Of a stretch of DNA of 64,000 bases, positions 50,877-59,829 are shown piece by piece. Source of the stretch: Nocardia coubleae NBRC 108252 (lineage in GTDB: Bacteria > Actinomycetota > Actinomycetes > Mycobacteriales > Mycobacteriaceae); NCBI RefSeq assembly GCF_001612805.1, contig NZ_BDBD01000029.1, forward strand, positions 62,001-126,000. The letters are read 5' to 3'. The first letter of the stretch is position 1. Each line of letters opens with the position of its first letter. Below the pieces are notes generated by a model. It saw only the letters and a program-made list of their open reading frames with translations, made no database searches and was not told where the DNA came from. Made by a program: the position numbers and the translations under genes.

Positions 50877-51560
50877 ATGCATATTCAGATCGTCCTTTTC
50901 GACGGCTTCGACCCACTCGATGCCATCGCTCCCTATGAAGTGCTGTACGCGGGCGGCGTGGCGTCCGACGGTGCGGTCACCGTCGAGCTGGTCTCCGCAC
51001 AGGGCCCTCGCGAGGTGATCAGCGGCACCGGCGGACTGACACTGCGCGCCACCGGCACCCTCGACCCGGAACGTGCGGACATCGTTGTGGTGCCCGGGGC
51101 TTCGGGCCGGGTGGGCGACCTCGCCGAGGTGCCGGAAGCAGGTGCGGGCGAGTGGGAACCGGACCAGCCCATCCCGGTACTGCTCGGTCGCACGCTGAGC
51201 ACCGACCTGCCCGCGCTCCTCGCGCAGGCGATGAAAGCCCCAGACGTCACGGTCGCCACCGTCTGTGGAGGTTCACTGGTCCTGGCCATGGCCGGCCTGC
51301 TCGAAGGCCGTCACGCCACCACCCACCACCTCGGCCTGGATCTGCTCGACGCCACCGGCGCGCACGCCGTCTCGGCCCGGATCGTGGACGACGGCGACCT
51401 GGTCACCGGCGCGGGTGTCACCTCCGGCCTCGATCTCGGCCTGTATCTGCTCGAGCGCGAGCTGGGGCCCCGTGTCGCGCATGCCGTCGAAGAGCTCTTC
51501 GCACATGAGCGCCGTGGCACCGTCTGGCGCGCCGACGGTCTGACACCGACCGCCTTCTGA
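50877..51560 (+). CDS. DJ-1/PfpI-family protein
   Basis: A 227-residue single-domain DJ-1/PfpI protein of the isonitrile-hydratase/GlxA-like group. It has MHIQIVLFDGFDPLDAIAPY, the nucleophile Cys in VATVCGGSLVLAMAGLLEG and the following ATTHH. The acidic residue preceding the fold (DAIAPYE) supports a Cys-Glu type site. The exact activity is unknown. GAGGAA precedes ATG 50877. The divergent GlxA-type regulator at 49815-50753 carries the same domain. Confidence 0.85.
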   Translation: MHIQIVLFDGFDPLDAIAPYEVLYAGGVASDGAVTVELVSAQGPREVISGTGGLTLRATGTLDPERADIVVVPGASGRVGDLAEVPEAGAGEWEPDQPIPVLLGRTLSTDLPALLAQAMKAPDVTVATVCGGSLVLAMAGLLEGRHATTHHLGLDLLDATGAHAVSARIVDDGDLVTGAGVTSGLDLGLYLLERELGPRVAHAVEELFAHERRGTVWRADGLTPTAF

Positions 51561-51600
51561 GCACCGTACCATTCACCGAACAGTCAGGAATCGCATCAGC

Positions 51601-51900
51601 ATGTCCTTCGCAGGCACCTGGAACATGTCCATCGCCACCCCGATCGGCAAGATCGACGCTGTGGTCGAAATCCGTGAACAGGACGGGGTATTCACCGGCG
51701 TCGCGCGCGGAGCAGGCGAGGACGTGCCACTCACCGAACTCCGCGCCGACGGCGATCGGCTCACCTGGAAACAGGCCGTCACCAAACCCCTGCGACTGAA
51801 CCTGGCATTCGACGTCACCGTCGACGGTGACACCCTGCGGGGAACCTCCAAGGCCGGGCGCCTGCCGTCGTCGAAGGTCGTCGGCGAACGACGCCGCTGA
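51601..51900 (+). CDS. Small beta-rich hypothetical protein
   Basis: A 99-residue protein beginning MSFAGTWNMSIATPIGKIDA. Alternating hydrophobic residues and repeated Gly-Thr-Asp turns suggest a small beta barrel; no signal peptide. I do not recognise a characterised homologue. It lies 40 bases after the DJ-1 gene with AGGAA upstream and is probably co-transcribed with it. It ends 3 bases before the convergent DNA alkylation repair gene. Confidence 0.65.
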   Translation: MSFAGTWNMSIATPIGKIDAVVEIREQDGVFTGVARGAGEDVPLTELRADGDRLTWKQAVTKPLRLNLAFDVTVDGDTLRGTSKAGRLPSSKVVGERRR

Positions 51901-51903
51901 CGC

Positions 51904-52563
51904 TCAGTCGCCCTGCCTGCGCACCATTTCCGCGATCCAGGTGGGTGCGAACGGCGAGGTGCAGCCGGGCGAGGTCGGATAGTCGGCGAGCACCCGCAGC
52001 CGTTCCCCGATGTCGACGGCACGGGCCCGGTGTTCGGGGTGGTTGATCCCGATCTGGGCCAGGCAGGTGTTCATCGCCCATTGCAGGCGGTCTGGGGCGG
52101 TCTTCATGTGCGCTTCGATGTCGTCCAGGAGCCCGGGGAGGTCAAGTCCCGCAGGCTTTTTCACCACTCGTTCGGCGGTGAGCGCCCAACCGGCGGCGGC
52201 CACCGCCGGATCCGGGTCGGCGAGCCAGGCCACGCGCAGGTCCTCGGCGTGCGGGTTCTTCTTCACCACATAGTTCACGAGCCAGTCGTGCACCTTCGGG
52301 GTGCGGGCGGCGCGGATCATCGCGTCGAGCTCTGCCTGGTCGAAGGCTTTCGGCCGGCAGACGAGCAGGGCGAGCAGTTTCGCGGCGGTGTCGTCGGTGG
52401 CCCACAGCTCGACGGCGAGGTCGTGGTTGGTTTTCAGCCGTTTGGCGACCGCACGCAGCTCGGTGAGGTTCACGCCGTGGTCGTCGCCGTGCTTCTCGTT
52501 GACCTCGCGAACGCGCGGGTTGTCGAGGGCGGCGAACTCGGCGAGGACCTCCGGCACGGTCAT
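51904..52563 (-). CDS. DNA alkylation repair (AlkD-like) protein
   Basis: A 219-residue all-helical protein with HEAT-like repeats, resembling the DNA alkylation repair (AlkD) family: VNEKHGDDHGVNLTELRAVA, then VHDWLVNYVVKKNP and a C-terminal PTSPGCTSPFAPTWIAEMV. AlkD glycosylases remove N3- and N7-alkylpurines; catalysis by this branch is unproven. ATG 52563 begins 1 base after the hisI stop, so it is in the hisI transcript. Confidence 0.75.
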   Translation of the reverse strand: MTVPEVLAEFAALDNPRVREVNEKHGDDHGVNLTELRAVAKRLKTNHDLAVELWATDDTAAKLLALLVCRPKAFDQAELDAMIRAARTPKVHDWLVNYVVKKNPHAEDLRVAWLADPDPAVAAAGWALTAERVVKKPAGLDLPGLLDDIEAHMKTAPDRLQWAMNTCLAQIGINHPEHRARAVDIGERLRVLADYPTSPGCTSPFAPTWIAEMVRRQGD

Positions 52564-52564
52564 C

Positions 52565-52915
52565 TCACTCGGCCTCGCGTGCGAGCAGCACATCGGTGTC
52601 GAAGCAGGTGTGGGTGCCGGTGTGGCAGGCCGCACCTTCCTGATCGACGATCAGCAGCACGGTGTCACCGTCACAGTCGAGCCGCACCTCGTGCACATAC
52701 TGCGTGTGCCCCGAGGTCTCCCCCTTCACCCAGTACTGCTGCCGCGAACGCGAGTAGTAGGTGCCCGTGCGGGTTTCGAGGGTGCGGGCCAGGGCCTCGT
52801 CGTCCATCCAGGCCATCATCAGCACGTCGCCGGTCGCCTTCTCCTGCGCGATCGCAGCGATCAGCCCGGCCTCGTTGCGTTTGAGGCGAGCGGCAATAGC
52901 AGGATCCAGACTCAT
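52565..52915 (-). CDS. hisI: Phosphoribosyl-AMP cyclohydrolase
   Basis: HisI opens the adenine ring of phosphoribosyl-AMP, the third step of histidine synthesis. The 116-residue product has DVLMMAWMDDEALARTLETR, YYSRSRQQYWVKGETSGHTQ, the Mg-binding VRLDCDGDTVL and the Zn-binding ACHTGTHTCF. ATG 52915 is preferred over an upstream start at 52978. It is about 8 kb from hisF, although in mycobacteria the two are adjacent; the region between is an accessory block. Confidence 0.95.
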   Translation of the reverse strand: MSLDPAIAARLKRNEAGLIAAIAQEKATGDVLMMAWMDDEALARTLETRTGTYYSRSRQQYWVKGETSGHTQYVHEVRLDCDGDTVLLIVDQEGAACHTGTHTCFDTDVLLAREAE

Positions 52916-52922
52916 CCGTCGT

Positions 52923-54185
52923 TTATAACAGCTCGATCGCCACCAGCAGTTCGACGAGGTCGTTGACGCTGCGCACATTGCGTCCGGTGAGTTCCTGGAT
53001 GCGGCCCAGCCGATACTTGGCGGTGTTGAGGTGGATGTGCAGAGCGTCGGCGGCTTCGCGCAGGTTCATGTCGGCGGCGGCGAACGCGCGGACGGTGTCG
53101 GCGAGGGTGCCGCCCCGGGCGCGGTCGTCGGCGAGGGCGGCGCCGACGCGGGGGTCGACGAGCTGACGGGTGGTGTCGTCGGCGCGCAGCAGCAGGTACC
53201 GGAACGGCGTCATCTGCGGCAGCGCGAGCACGCCACCGTCCTCGGGCAGCAGGGCGAGGGCGGCCCTGGCCTGGCGATGCGCCCGGGGAATCTGGCCGAC
53301 CTCGGTGACCGAGGTGCTCACTCCGACGGCCAGTGCCACACCGTCGGCGGCGAGTTGTTCACGCAGCGCCCGCAGTCGTTCGCACAGCTGCTCGGCCGAC
53401 CCGTCGGGTCGCAGCGCGGGGATCGCCACGATCTCGGTATCGCGCACCACCGACAGGGTGCGCAACCCGTTGACACCGGTGCGCGCCAACGCGGCCGACA
53501 CCACTTGCCTTGTCTCGCACAGGGAGTCGGCCGTCGGCGCGGGGTCGAGCACCATCGCGGTGACGACCACCAGCGGCGCGGTCCGTTCGGCGCCGATCCC
53601 GTGCGCGGTGGCCACGGACAGGTGTGGTCCGCTCGCGGGCAGGGCACCGTCGAGCAGGGAGTCCATGAGTGCCTGGCCGTCGCGGCTCGATTCCGCGGTG
53701 ACGTACTGCTGGAATTCCAGGTAGGCGTCGGTGGCCTGGGTGCTGATCAGGTCGGTGTAGCGGGCCAGCGGTCCGGCCAGCGACAACACCGCCTCACGTC
53801 CCGCGTCGGTGTCGCCCGCGTGGGCGAGCAGCGATTTCCAGATCGCGCGCTGACCCAGCCGGAACGCGGCGATGTAGTCGACCAGCGGCAGCCCGCAGCG
53901 GGCGCGGCGCGCGGCCGCCTGCCTGGCGTAGGAGACATCGGCCGGGGTGACTCGTTTGTGCTCGAGCAGGGCACCGAGCCCGGTGCGGCTGAGCCGGGCC
54001 AGCTGGTCGTGCACGTCGGCGAGAAACCCCGGATCGGCGGTGCCGTAGCCGGGCAGTTCGACGCGCAGCTTGGCCATCACATCGTCGGCGATCTCGTCGG
54101 CGTGCTCGTACGCGCACCCGACGATCCGGGCGCGCTCGGCGTGCACCGGGTCGGAGTAGCCGAGCAGTTGTGATCCAGCTGACAT
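52923..54185 (-). CDS. PucR/CdaR-type transcriptional regulator
   Basis: A 420-residue regulator of the PucR/CdaR type. A long N-terminal helical sensor region (GLPLVDYIAAFRLGQRAIWK) and a degenerate GGDEF-like middle (VGVSTSVTEVGQIPRAHRQA) precede the C-terminal helix-turn-helix. That domain reads FAAADMNLREAADALHIHLN followed by YRLGRIQELTGRNV. Relatives control purine, sugar-acid or other catabolic genes. It is divergent from the five-gene ABC transporter that starts at 54318, its likely target. Confidence 0.9.
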   Translation of the reverse strand: MSAGSQLLGYSDPVHAERARIVGCAYEHADEIADDVMAKLRVELPGYGTADPGFLADVHDQLARLSRTGLGALLEHKRVTPADVSYARQAAARRARCGLPLVDYIAAFRLGQRAIWKSLLAHAGDTDAGREAVLSLAGPLARYTDLISTQATDAYLEFQQYVTAESSRDGQALMDSLLDGALPASGPHLSVATAHGIGAERTAPLVVVTAMVLDPAPTADSLCETRQVVSAALARTGVNGLRTLSVVRDTEIVAIPALRPDGSAEQLCERLRALREQLAADGVALAVGVSTSVTEVGQIPRAHRQARAALALLPEDGGVLALPQMTPFRYLLLRADDTTRQLVDPRVGAALADDRARGGTLADTVRAFAAADMNLREAADALHIHLNTAKYRLGRIQELTGRNVRSVNDLVELLVAIELL

Positions 54186-54269
54186 GTTCGGGGAGTTTGC
54201 AGCGCCGCGTTCGAGGTGTCAACCAGATCACACTGTCCGCAGCGGACGAGGCGCGGCCGAAAACTTGGT

Positions 54270-54310
54270 CCACAACGTCCGATGTGGGTGCTGACCAGCG
54301 CTCTTAGTGT
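54270..54310 (+). promoter_or_regulatory. Candidate PucR operator and -10 box of the transport operon
   Basis: An inverted repeat CCACA (54270-54274) / TGTGG (54283-54287) with an 8-base spacer lies upstream of TAGTGT (54305-54310). That box is 7 bases before ATG 54318. The layout suits a regulator bound just upstream of, or overlapping, the -35 region of a leaderless operon. Confidence 0.45.
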
Positions 54311-54317
54311 TCCTCGC

Positions 54318-55076
54318 ATGCTCGACATAACCCACCTGACGGTGCGCTTCGGCGGGATCACCGCCCTGCAGGATGTGGGGTTCACGGTCGCCGGGGGCGA
54401 GATGGTCGGTCTGATCGGGCCCAACGGCGCGGGCAAGACCACCCTGTTCAACTGCCTCACCCGGCGCAACCGTCCCACCTCCGGCACCTTGCGCTACCTC
54501 GACACCGACCTGACCACGGTGCGCCCCGATGCGCTGGCCGGCCTCGGCATCGCCCGCACCTTCCAGAACCTCGGCCTGTTCGCCCGGATGTCGGTGCGCG
54601 ACAACGTGCTCGTCGGCACCCATCACCGCACGCGCGGCGGTTTCGTCTCGGCGGGGCTGCGGATGCCGTGGGTCGGCCGGGACGAACGGCGATTGCGCGC
54701 CGACGCCGACGAACTGCTCGAGCGGCTCGACCTCACCGCCGTCGCCGAGCACCCCGCCGCCGGGCTGCCGTTCGGCACGCTCAAACGGATCGAATTGGCG
54801 CGCGCCCTGGCGGTGCGGCCCCGGCTGCTGCTGCTCGACGAGCCGGTGAACGGGCTGAGCCACGGCGAGGTCGACGAGTTCGCCGAACGTCTTCGTGCCC
54901 TGCAGGCCGAGCTCGACCTCACCGTCGTCGTCGTCGAACACCACATGGGCTTCGTGATGAACACCTGTGACCGGGTGGTCTGCCTCGAGTTCGGGCAGGT
55001 GATCGCCGAGGGCGAACCCGAAGCGGTGCAGAGCGATCCGGCTGTCGTCCGCGCCTATCTGGGGGCTGCCTCATGA
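54318..55076 (+). CDS. ABC transporter ATP-binding protein (LivG/UrtD-type)
   Basis: A 252-residue ATPase of the branched-chain amino-acid/urea importer family. It has Walker A GPNGAGKT, GIARTFQNLGLFARMSVRDN, LPFGTLKRIELARAL in the signature position (FGTLK replaces the usual SYGEQ) and LLLLDEPVNGLS. It is the first gene of a five-gene operon and probably leaderless. The frame extends upstream to 54216 but TAGTGT places the start at 54318. The substrate is unknown. Confidence 0.9.
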   Translation: MLDITHLTVRFGGITALQDVGFTVAGGEMVGLIGPNGAGKTTLFNCLTRRNRPTSGTLRYLDTDLTTVRPDALAGLGIARTFQNLGLFARMSVRDNVLVGTHHRTRGGFVSAGLRMPWVGRDERRLRADADELLERLDLTAVAEHPAAGLPFGTLKRIELARALAVRPRLLLLDEPVNGLSHGEVDEFAERLRALQAELDLTVVVVEHHMGFVMNTCDRVVCLEFGQVIAEGEPEAVQSDPAVVRAYLGAAS

Positions 55077-55798
55077 GCGAATTCCTGACCGCCACCGACC
55101 TGTACGCGGGGTACGGCGCGGCGAAAGTACTGCACGGCGTGAGCTTTTCGGTCGCCGAGGGCGAAGTGTGCGCCATCCTCGGCCCCAACGGCGCGGGCAA
55201 GACCACCCTGTTGCGCGCGCTGTGCGGCATGGTGAAAGTGCGTGGCACCCTGCGCTTGGACGGTGACGAAGTGGCCGGACGGGCACCCGAGGCGATGGCC
55301 CGGCTCGGGGTCGCCCACGTGCCCGAGGGCCGCGGCACCTTCGCCCCGCTCACGGTGGAGGAGAACCTGCGCCTCGGCGCCTACTCCCGCCGCGACCGCG
55401 CGGGCGTCGAGTCCGACCTGCGCCGCGTCTACGACTACTTCCCGATCCTGCGCGACAAGCAGCGCGACCCGGCGGGCGGGCTGTCCGGCGGTCAACAGCA
55501 GATGCTCGCCATCGGCCGGGCGCTGATGCTGCGCCCACGACTGCTGCTGCTGGACGAACCCTCGCTCGGGCTTTCCCCGCTGGTCACCCAGGAGCTGTTC
55601 GGGATCGTGCACACCATCAACGCAGAGGAACGCACCACCGTGATAGTCGTCGAACAGAACGCCCACCTCGCGCTGGGTGTCGCCCATCAGGCACATGTGC
55701 TCGAGACGGGCCGCATCGTCCTGTCCGGCAGCGCCGCCGAGATCAAAGCAGACGAGCAGGTCGTCCGCTCCTACCTCGGATACCGGGTGCGGCCGTGA
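55073..55798 (+). CDS. ABC transporter ATP-binding protein (LivF/UrtE-type)
   Basis: A 241-residue ATPase partner of the preceding gene. It has Walker A GPNGAGKT, VAHVPEGRGTFAPLTVEENL, signature LSGGQQQMLAIGRAL and LLLLDEPSLGLSPLV. It overlaps the upstream ATPase stop as ATGA and the downstream permease start by 4 bases, so the operon is translationally coupled. Confidence 0.92.
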   Translation: MSEFLTATDLYAGYGAAKVLHGVSFSVAEGEVCAILGPNGAGKTTLLRALCGMVKVRGTLRLDGDEVAGRAPEAMARLGVAHVPEGRGTFAPLTVEENLRLGAYSRRDRAGVESDLRRVYDYFPILRDKQRDPAGGLSGGQQQMLAIGRALMLRPRLLLLDEPSLGLSPLVTQELFGIVHTINAEERTTVIVVEQNAHLALGVAHQAHVLETGRIVLSGSAAEIKADEQVVRSYLGYRVRP

Positions 55799-56673
55799 CC
55801 GAATTCGTACAGCAGCTCGTCGAGGGGCTCTCGGCGGGCGCGATCTACGCGGGACTGGCGCTGGCCCTGGTCCTGATCTACCGGTTCACCGGAGTGGCCA
55901 ACTTCGCCCAGGGCGAGCTGGCCATGTTCTCGGCATTCCTGGCCTGGCAGCTGAGTCAGGTGATGCCGTTCTGGGCGGCACTCGTCCTCACGCTGGTGAT
56001 CTCGTTCCTCGCGGGCATGGTGATCGAGCGGGTGGTGATCCGGCCGGTCGAAGGCAAACCGGAGATCACCCTGGTGATCGTCACGGTCGGTTTGTTCTTC
56101 ACGGTGCACGCGGCAGCGGGCTGGATCTGGTCCTACCAGGTGAAGTCCTTCCCGAATCCCTTCCCGGACGGCGCGTTGCGCGTGGCCGATGTCAGTGTGG
56201 GGTACGGCAGTCTGGGCATCTTCGCCGTCGTCGGACTGGTGATGGCCCTGCTGTATCTGCTGTTCCGCTACACCGCGATCGGGTTGGCGATGCGGGCCGT
56301 GGCGTGTAATCCGCAGTCCGCCAGGCTCGTCGGGATCCGGGTCGGCACCGTGCTCTCGCTGGGGTGGGGACTCGCGGCGCTGGTCGGGTCGGTGTCGGGT
56401 GTGCTGTCGGCACCGCTGCTGTTCCTCGATCCCAACATGATGAGCGGCGTCCTGATCTACGCCTTCGCGGCGGCGACGCTCGGCGGGTTCGACTCCCCCG
56501 GCGGCGCGGTGGCGGGCGGTCTGATCGTCGGCGTCGCCGAAACCCTCACCGGCGCCTACATCGACGCGATCGGCACCGAGCTCAAGATCGGTGTGCCGCT
56601 GGTGATCATCCTGGGCGTGCTGTTGCTTCGCCCCCAAGGTCTGTTCGGACACGCGGCGGTGGAACGGGTATGA
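55795..56673 (+). CDS. ABC transporter permease (LivH/UrtB-type)
   Basis: A 292-residue permease with about eight membrane segments. It has GLSAGAIYAGLALALVLIYR, VANFAQGELAMFSAFLAW, the ATPase-contact loop AVACNPQSARLVGIRVG and LGGFDSPGGAVAGGLIVGV. GTG 55795 overlaps the preceding stop. With the LivM-type gene it forms the translocation channel. Confidence 0.92.
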   Translation: MTEFVQQLVEGLSAGAIYAGLALALVLIYRFTGVANFAQGELAMFSAFLAWQLSQVMPFWAALVLTLVISFLAGMVIERVVIRPVEGKPEITLVIVTVGLFFTVHAAAGWIWSYQVKSFPNPFPDGALRVADVSVGYGSLGIFAVVGLVMALLYLLFRYTAIGLAMRAVACNPQSARLVGIRVGTVLSLGWGLAALVGSVSGVLSAPLLFLDPNMMSGVLIYAFAAATLGGFDSPGGAVAGGLIVGVAETLTGAYIDAIGTELKIGVPLVIILGVLLLRPQGLFGHAAVERV

Positions 56674-57710
56674 GTGACGTGAAAGTCTCGGCAGCGAATC
56701 CTGTAGCACCGCAGGCGGAACCGGCACGTCCGGGAATCCGTGTCCCCCGGCTTCCGCTGGTCTTCACGGTCGCGGTACTCCTTCTCGCCTGTGCCGCACC
56801 GTTCCAGCTGGTGCCCTTCCACACCTTCCAGCTGGCGATGGCCATGATCTACGCGGTCACCCTGCTCGGACTGAACCTACTCGTCGGGCACACCGGCCAG
56901 ATCTCGCTCGGCCACGGCGCCTTTTTCGCGGTCGGCGCCTACACGGCCGCGATCGCGATGCATCAATGGGACACACCGTATTTCGCGACCATCCCACTCG
57001 CGGCGGCGATCACCTTCGTACTCGGTTTCGCCCTTGGTATCCCGGCGCTGCGCCTGCGCGGCCTGTACCTGGCGCTGGTCACGATGTCCATCGCGATCTT
57101 CCTGGTGCCGTTGCTCAAACGCTTCGACGGGCTCACCGGCGGTTCGATGGGTTTGGGCGTCGAGAAGCCGGTGCCGCCTGCCTGGACCGGGCTCGCCGAG
57201 GATCAGTGGCTGTACTTCCTCGCGCTTGCCGTCACCGTACTGAGCTTCGTGCTGGTCGCCGGGATGCTGCGTTCCAAAGTCGGTCGCGCCCTGCACGCGG
57301 TGCGCGACAACGAGACCGCCGCCGAGGTGCTCGGGGTGAACCTGGCGCACTACAAGACCCTGGCCTTCGCCTGGAGCGCGCTGCTGGCCGGCGTCGCGGG
57401 CTGCGTCTACACCTGGGTGATCGCCTTCGTCTCCCCCGACTCCTTCGCGCTCACCCTGTCGATCACCCTGCTGGCCGGGCTCGTCGTCGGCGGACTCGGC
57501 ACCACCTGGGGGCCGGTGCTCGGCGGGCTGTTCGTGATGTTCGTGCCGAGCCTGGCACAAGACGTCAACCAGGCCGCACCCGGCGTCATCTTCGGACTGC
57601 TGATCATCGCGGTCATGTACCTCGCACCCCAGGGACTGGCCGGTCTGGCCACCCGATGGGCGCACTGGCTCGGACAACGCGTCCGGAAAGGGAGAACTCA
57701 TGCGCACTAG
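56670..57710 (+). CDS. ABC transporter permease (LivM/UrtC-type)
   Basis: A 346-residue permease. A 30-residue polar N-terminus is followed by about nine membrane segments. Family strings are LNLLVGHTGQISLGHGAFFA, GIPALRLRGLYLALVTM, DNETAAEVLGVNLAHYKTL and GGLGTTWGPVLGGLFVM. The frame continues upstream inside the LivH-type gene, but ATG 56670 overlaps its stop as ATGA. Its last 11 bases overlap the binding-protein gene. Confidence 0.92.
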   Translation: MSDVKVSAANPVAPQAEPARPGIRVPRLPLVFTVAVLLLACAAPFQLVPFHTFQLAMAMIYAVTLLGLNLLVGHTGQISLGHGAFFAVGAYTAAIAMHQWDTPYFATIPLAAAITFVLGFALGIPALRLRGLYLALVTMSIAIFLVPLLKRFDGLTGGSMGLGVEKPVPPAWTGLAEDQWLYFLALAVTVLSFVLVAGMLRSKVGRALHAVRDNETAAEVLGVNLAHYKTLAFAWSALLAGVAGCVYTWVIAFVSPDSFALTLSITLLAGLVVGGLGTTWGPVLGGLFVMFVPSLAQDVNQAAPGVIFGLLIIAVMYLAPQGLAGLATRWAHWLGQRVRKGRTHAH

Positions 57711-58950
57711 GACAATCCAGTGTCTCGGGGTGGCCGCCGCACTGGTCGCCACGCTCACCGCGTGCGGTGGCCGCAACGCCGACACCGGGACCGTCGGCGA
57801 AGGCGATTGCCGAGGTCAGCAGACCACCGGCATCACCGACAGCACCATCAAGCTCGGCGGCGTGTACCCGCTGTCGGGTCCGGCCTCGGCCTACGGCGAG
57901 GTGCCCAAGGGCATCAAGGCCTACTTCGACTACGTCAACGCCGAGAAGGGCGGCATCGGTGGACGCCAGGTGGAATACCTCGTCCGCGACGACGGCTACC
58001 AGCCGCCCAAGACTGTCGAGGAGACCCGCCGACTGGTCGAACAGGACCAGGTGTTCGCGGTCTTCCAGACCCTCGGCACCGCCACCTCCTCGGCGGTGAC
58101 CGACTACCTCGGTCAGCGCAAGGTGCCGCAGGTGTTCGTCGCCACGGGCGCCACGAAGTTCGGGTCCGAGGACAACCCGTGGACCATCGGCTGGCAACCC
58201 AGCTACCGCACCGAGGGCCTCGCCTACGCCGAGTACGTGAAGAAGCAGCGCCCCACCGCGACCGTCGCGGTGCTGTACCAGAACGACGACTTCGGCAAGG
58301 ATCTGCTCGCCGCGTTCCGCGAAGGCGCCGAGGGCAGCGGGGTGAAGGTGGTCGCCGAGCAGAGCTTCGAGGTCACCGACCCCACCGTCGACGCGCAGGT
58401 CCGCAACCTGGCCAATTCCAAAGCCGATGTGATGCTGAACTTCTCGACGCCGAAGTTCGCCTCCCAAGCGCTGGCCGCCGACGTGCGCAACACTGACTGG
58501 AACCCGCTGCACGTGCTCACCCAGGTCTCCAACACCATGGCGACCCTGCGCCCGGTCGGCCTGCCGAATATCCAGGGCACCGTGAGCGCGGCGTTCCTCA
58601 AGGACCCCGCCGATCCGCGCTGGGCCACCGACCCCGGTATGCAGACGTTCAAGACCGAACTCACCCAGTACGCGCCCGGCGCCGACACCGAGAACCAGCA
58701 CGCGATGGCCGGCTGGGCGATGGCGCAGAGCCTCCACAAGACCCTCGAAGCGGCGAAGTGCCCGACCAGGGAGGGCCTGCGCGATGCGATGCGCTCCCTC
58801 GACAACGTCTCCGCCGACCTGATGCTGCCCGGAATCAGCATGAAAACCGGTGCGGGCGACGGCTTCCCGCTCGAGGCGGTCGGCATCCAGACCTTCGCCG
58901 GCGAGCACTGGTCGCTGACCGAGGGCCTGATCGATACCTCCGGCAAGTAG
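57700..58950 (+). CDS. ABC transporter substrate-binding lipoprotein (Peripla_BP_6)
   Basis: A 416-residue lipoprotein with lipobox ATLTAC. The binding fold has LGGVYPLSGPASAYGEVPKG, GGIGGRQVEYLVRDDGYQP, VAVLYQNDDFGKDLLAAFRE and ENQHAMAGWAMAQSLHKTLE. The family takes amino acids, urea, amides or aromatic acids; the ligand is not readable here. AAGGGAGA precedes ATG 57700. It is the last transporter gene, coupled to the LivM-type permease. Confidence 0.92.
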   Translation: MRTRTIQCLGVAAALVATLTACGGRNADTGTVGEGDCRGQQTTGITDSTIKLGGVYPLSGPASAYGEVPKGIKAYFDYVNAEKGGIGGRQVEYLVRDDGYQPPKTVEETRRLVEQDQVFAVFQTLGTATSSAVTDYLGQRKVPQVFVATGATKFGSEDNPWTIGWQPSYRTEGLAYAEYVKKQRPTATVAVLYQNDDFGKDLLAAFREGAEGSGVKVVAEQSFEVTDPTVDAQVRNLANSKADVMLNFSTPKFASQALAADVRNTDWNPLHVLTQVSNTMATLRPVGLPNIQGTVSAAFLKDPADPRWATDPGMQTFKTELTQYAPGADTENQHAMAGWAMAQSLHKTLEAAKCPTREGLRDAMRSLDNVSADLMLPGISMKTGAGDGFPLEAVGIQTFAGEHWSLTEGLIDTSGK

Positions 58951-58997
58951 TCCCGTGCCGCGAGGCACAAGTTCACCCACGATCGATGAGGATCACC

Positions 58998-59744
58998 ATG
59001 AAGATGTCAACCACGCTCGCGACGGCCGCCATGACGGCGCTCGCCCTGTGCGTCGGCAGCGCGAACGCCCACGCCGAACCGACCCAGACCGAGGTCCACT
59101 ACGAGATCAGCAGGCAGGGCGACGCGGCCGTGCTCTCGACGAACGACGGCAAACTGCAGGTCGTCGACGGTCAGCTCGTGCTCACCACCGAGGCCGATGT
59201 GCCCGTCGCGGCGCTGCCGCTGTCGTACCGGATGGACGACAAGGTCTTCCCGATCGCGGCGGCGATCGACGGTGACCGCGCCACCCTCACACCATCACGT
59301 GACGGCGGCACACCGGCCGAGGCGGCCACGAACGTCATCAGTCAGGATGTCGCGGTGCAGCAGATCGCCGAATCCTTCACCCCCCGTGACCAATCCGCGC
59401 TCGGTGTGCTCGCCCAGCGGCTCACCATCGGCAGCGCGGTGGCCGCCATCATCGGCGCCGTGGTCGGCGGCGGGGTGGGCTGCCTGGTCGGCGGTGCGGC
59501 CGGTGCGACGATCGCCAGCCCCGTGATCGTGCTGCTCGTACCGTGGGTGGGCGCCACCGTGGCGGGATGTGTGCTCGGCGCGGCCACGCTCGGCGCGGTG
59601 GGCGGGATGGTCGGGCTGGTCACCGTCGGTGGTCCGCTGGCCTTGTTCGCCGCCTACCAGTACTTCTCCACCATCCTCGCGCCGTGCCCGGCCGAGCTGG
59701 GCGCCTACTGCAAGGACCCCGCGGTACCCGCGCCCGCGAAGTAG
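58998..59744 (+). CDS. Secreted protein with glycine-zipper segment, unknown
   Basis: A 248-residue exported protein. The signal peptide (TALALCVGSANAHA) is followed by a beta-rich N-terminal region (TEVHYEISRQGDAAVLSTND, VPVAALPLSYRMDDKVFPIA). A long Gly/Ala/Val-rich hydrophobic region with glycine-zipper spacing (residues about 135-225) follows, ending in a Cys-containing tail. It resembles secreted nocardial proteins of unknown function. GAGGA lies 5 bases before ATG 58998; ATG 58986 is an alternative. It follows the transporter operon by 47 bases and may be part of it. Confidence 0.68.
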   Translation: MKMSTTLATAAMTALALCVGSANAHAEPTQTEVHYEISRQGDAAVLSTNDGKLQVVDGQLVLTTEADVPVAALPLSYRMDDKVFPIAAAIDGDRATLTPSRDGGTPAEAATNVISQDVAVQQIAESFTPRDQSALGVLAQRLTIGSAVAAIIGAVVGGGVGCLVGGAAGATIASPVIVLLVPWVGATVAGCVLGAATLGAVGGMVGLVTVGGPLALFAAYQYFSTILAPCPAELGAYCKDPAVPAPAK

Positions 59745-59757
59745 ATCTCGTCCGCTG

Positions 59758-59790
59758 CCGGGCCGCGAACACGGGGTGTTCGCGGCCCGG
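59758..59790 (+). terminator. Hairpin terminator
   Basis: A perfect 15-bp stem (59758-59772 with 59776-59790) with a 3-base loop lies 13 bases after the secreted-protein gene and 39 bases before the acyl-CoA dehydrogenase-like gene. It probably ends the transporter transcript, wholly or in part. Confidence 0.8.
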
Positions 59791-59829
59791 CCCGTGCGCA
59801 CAGGCGCGCCGACAACAGGGGAATCGCTG

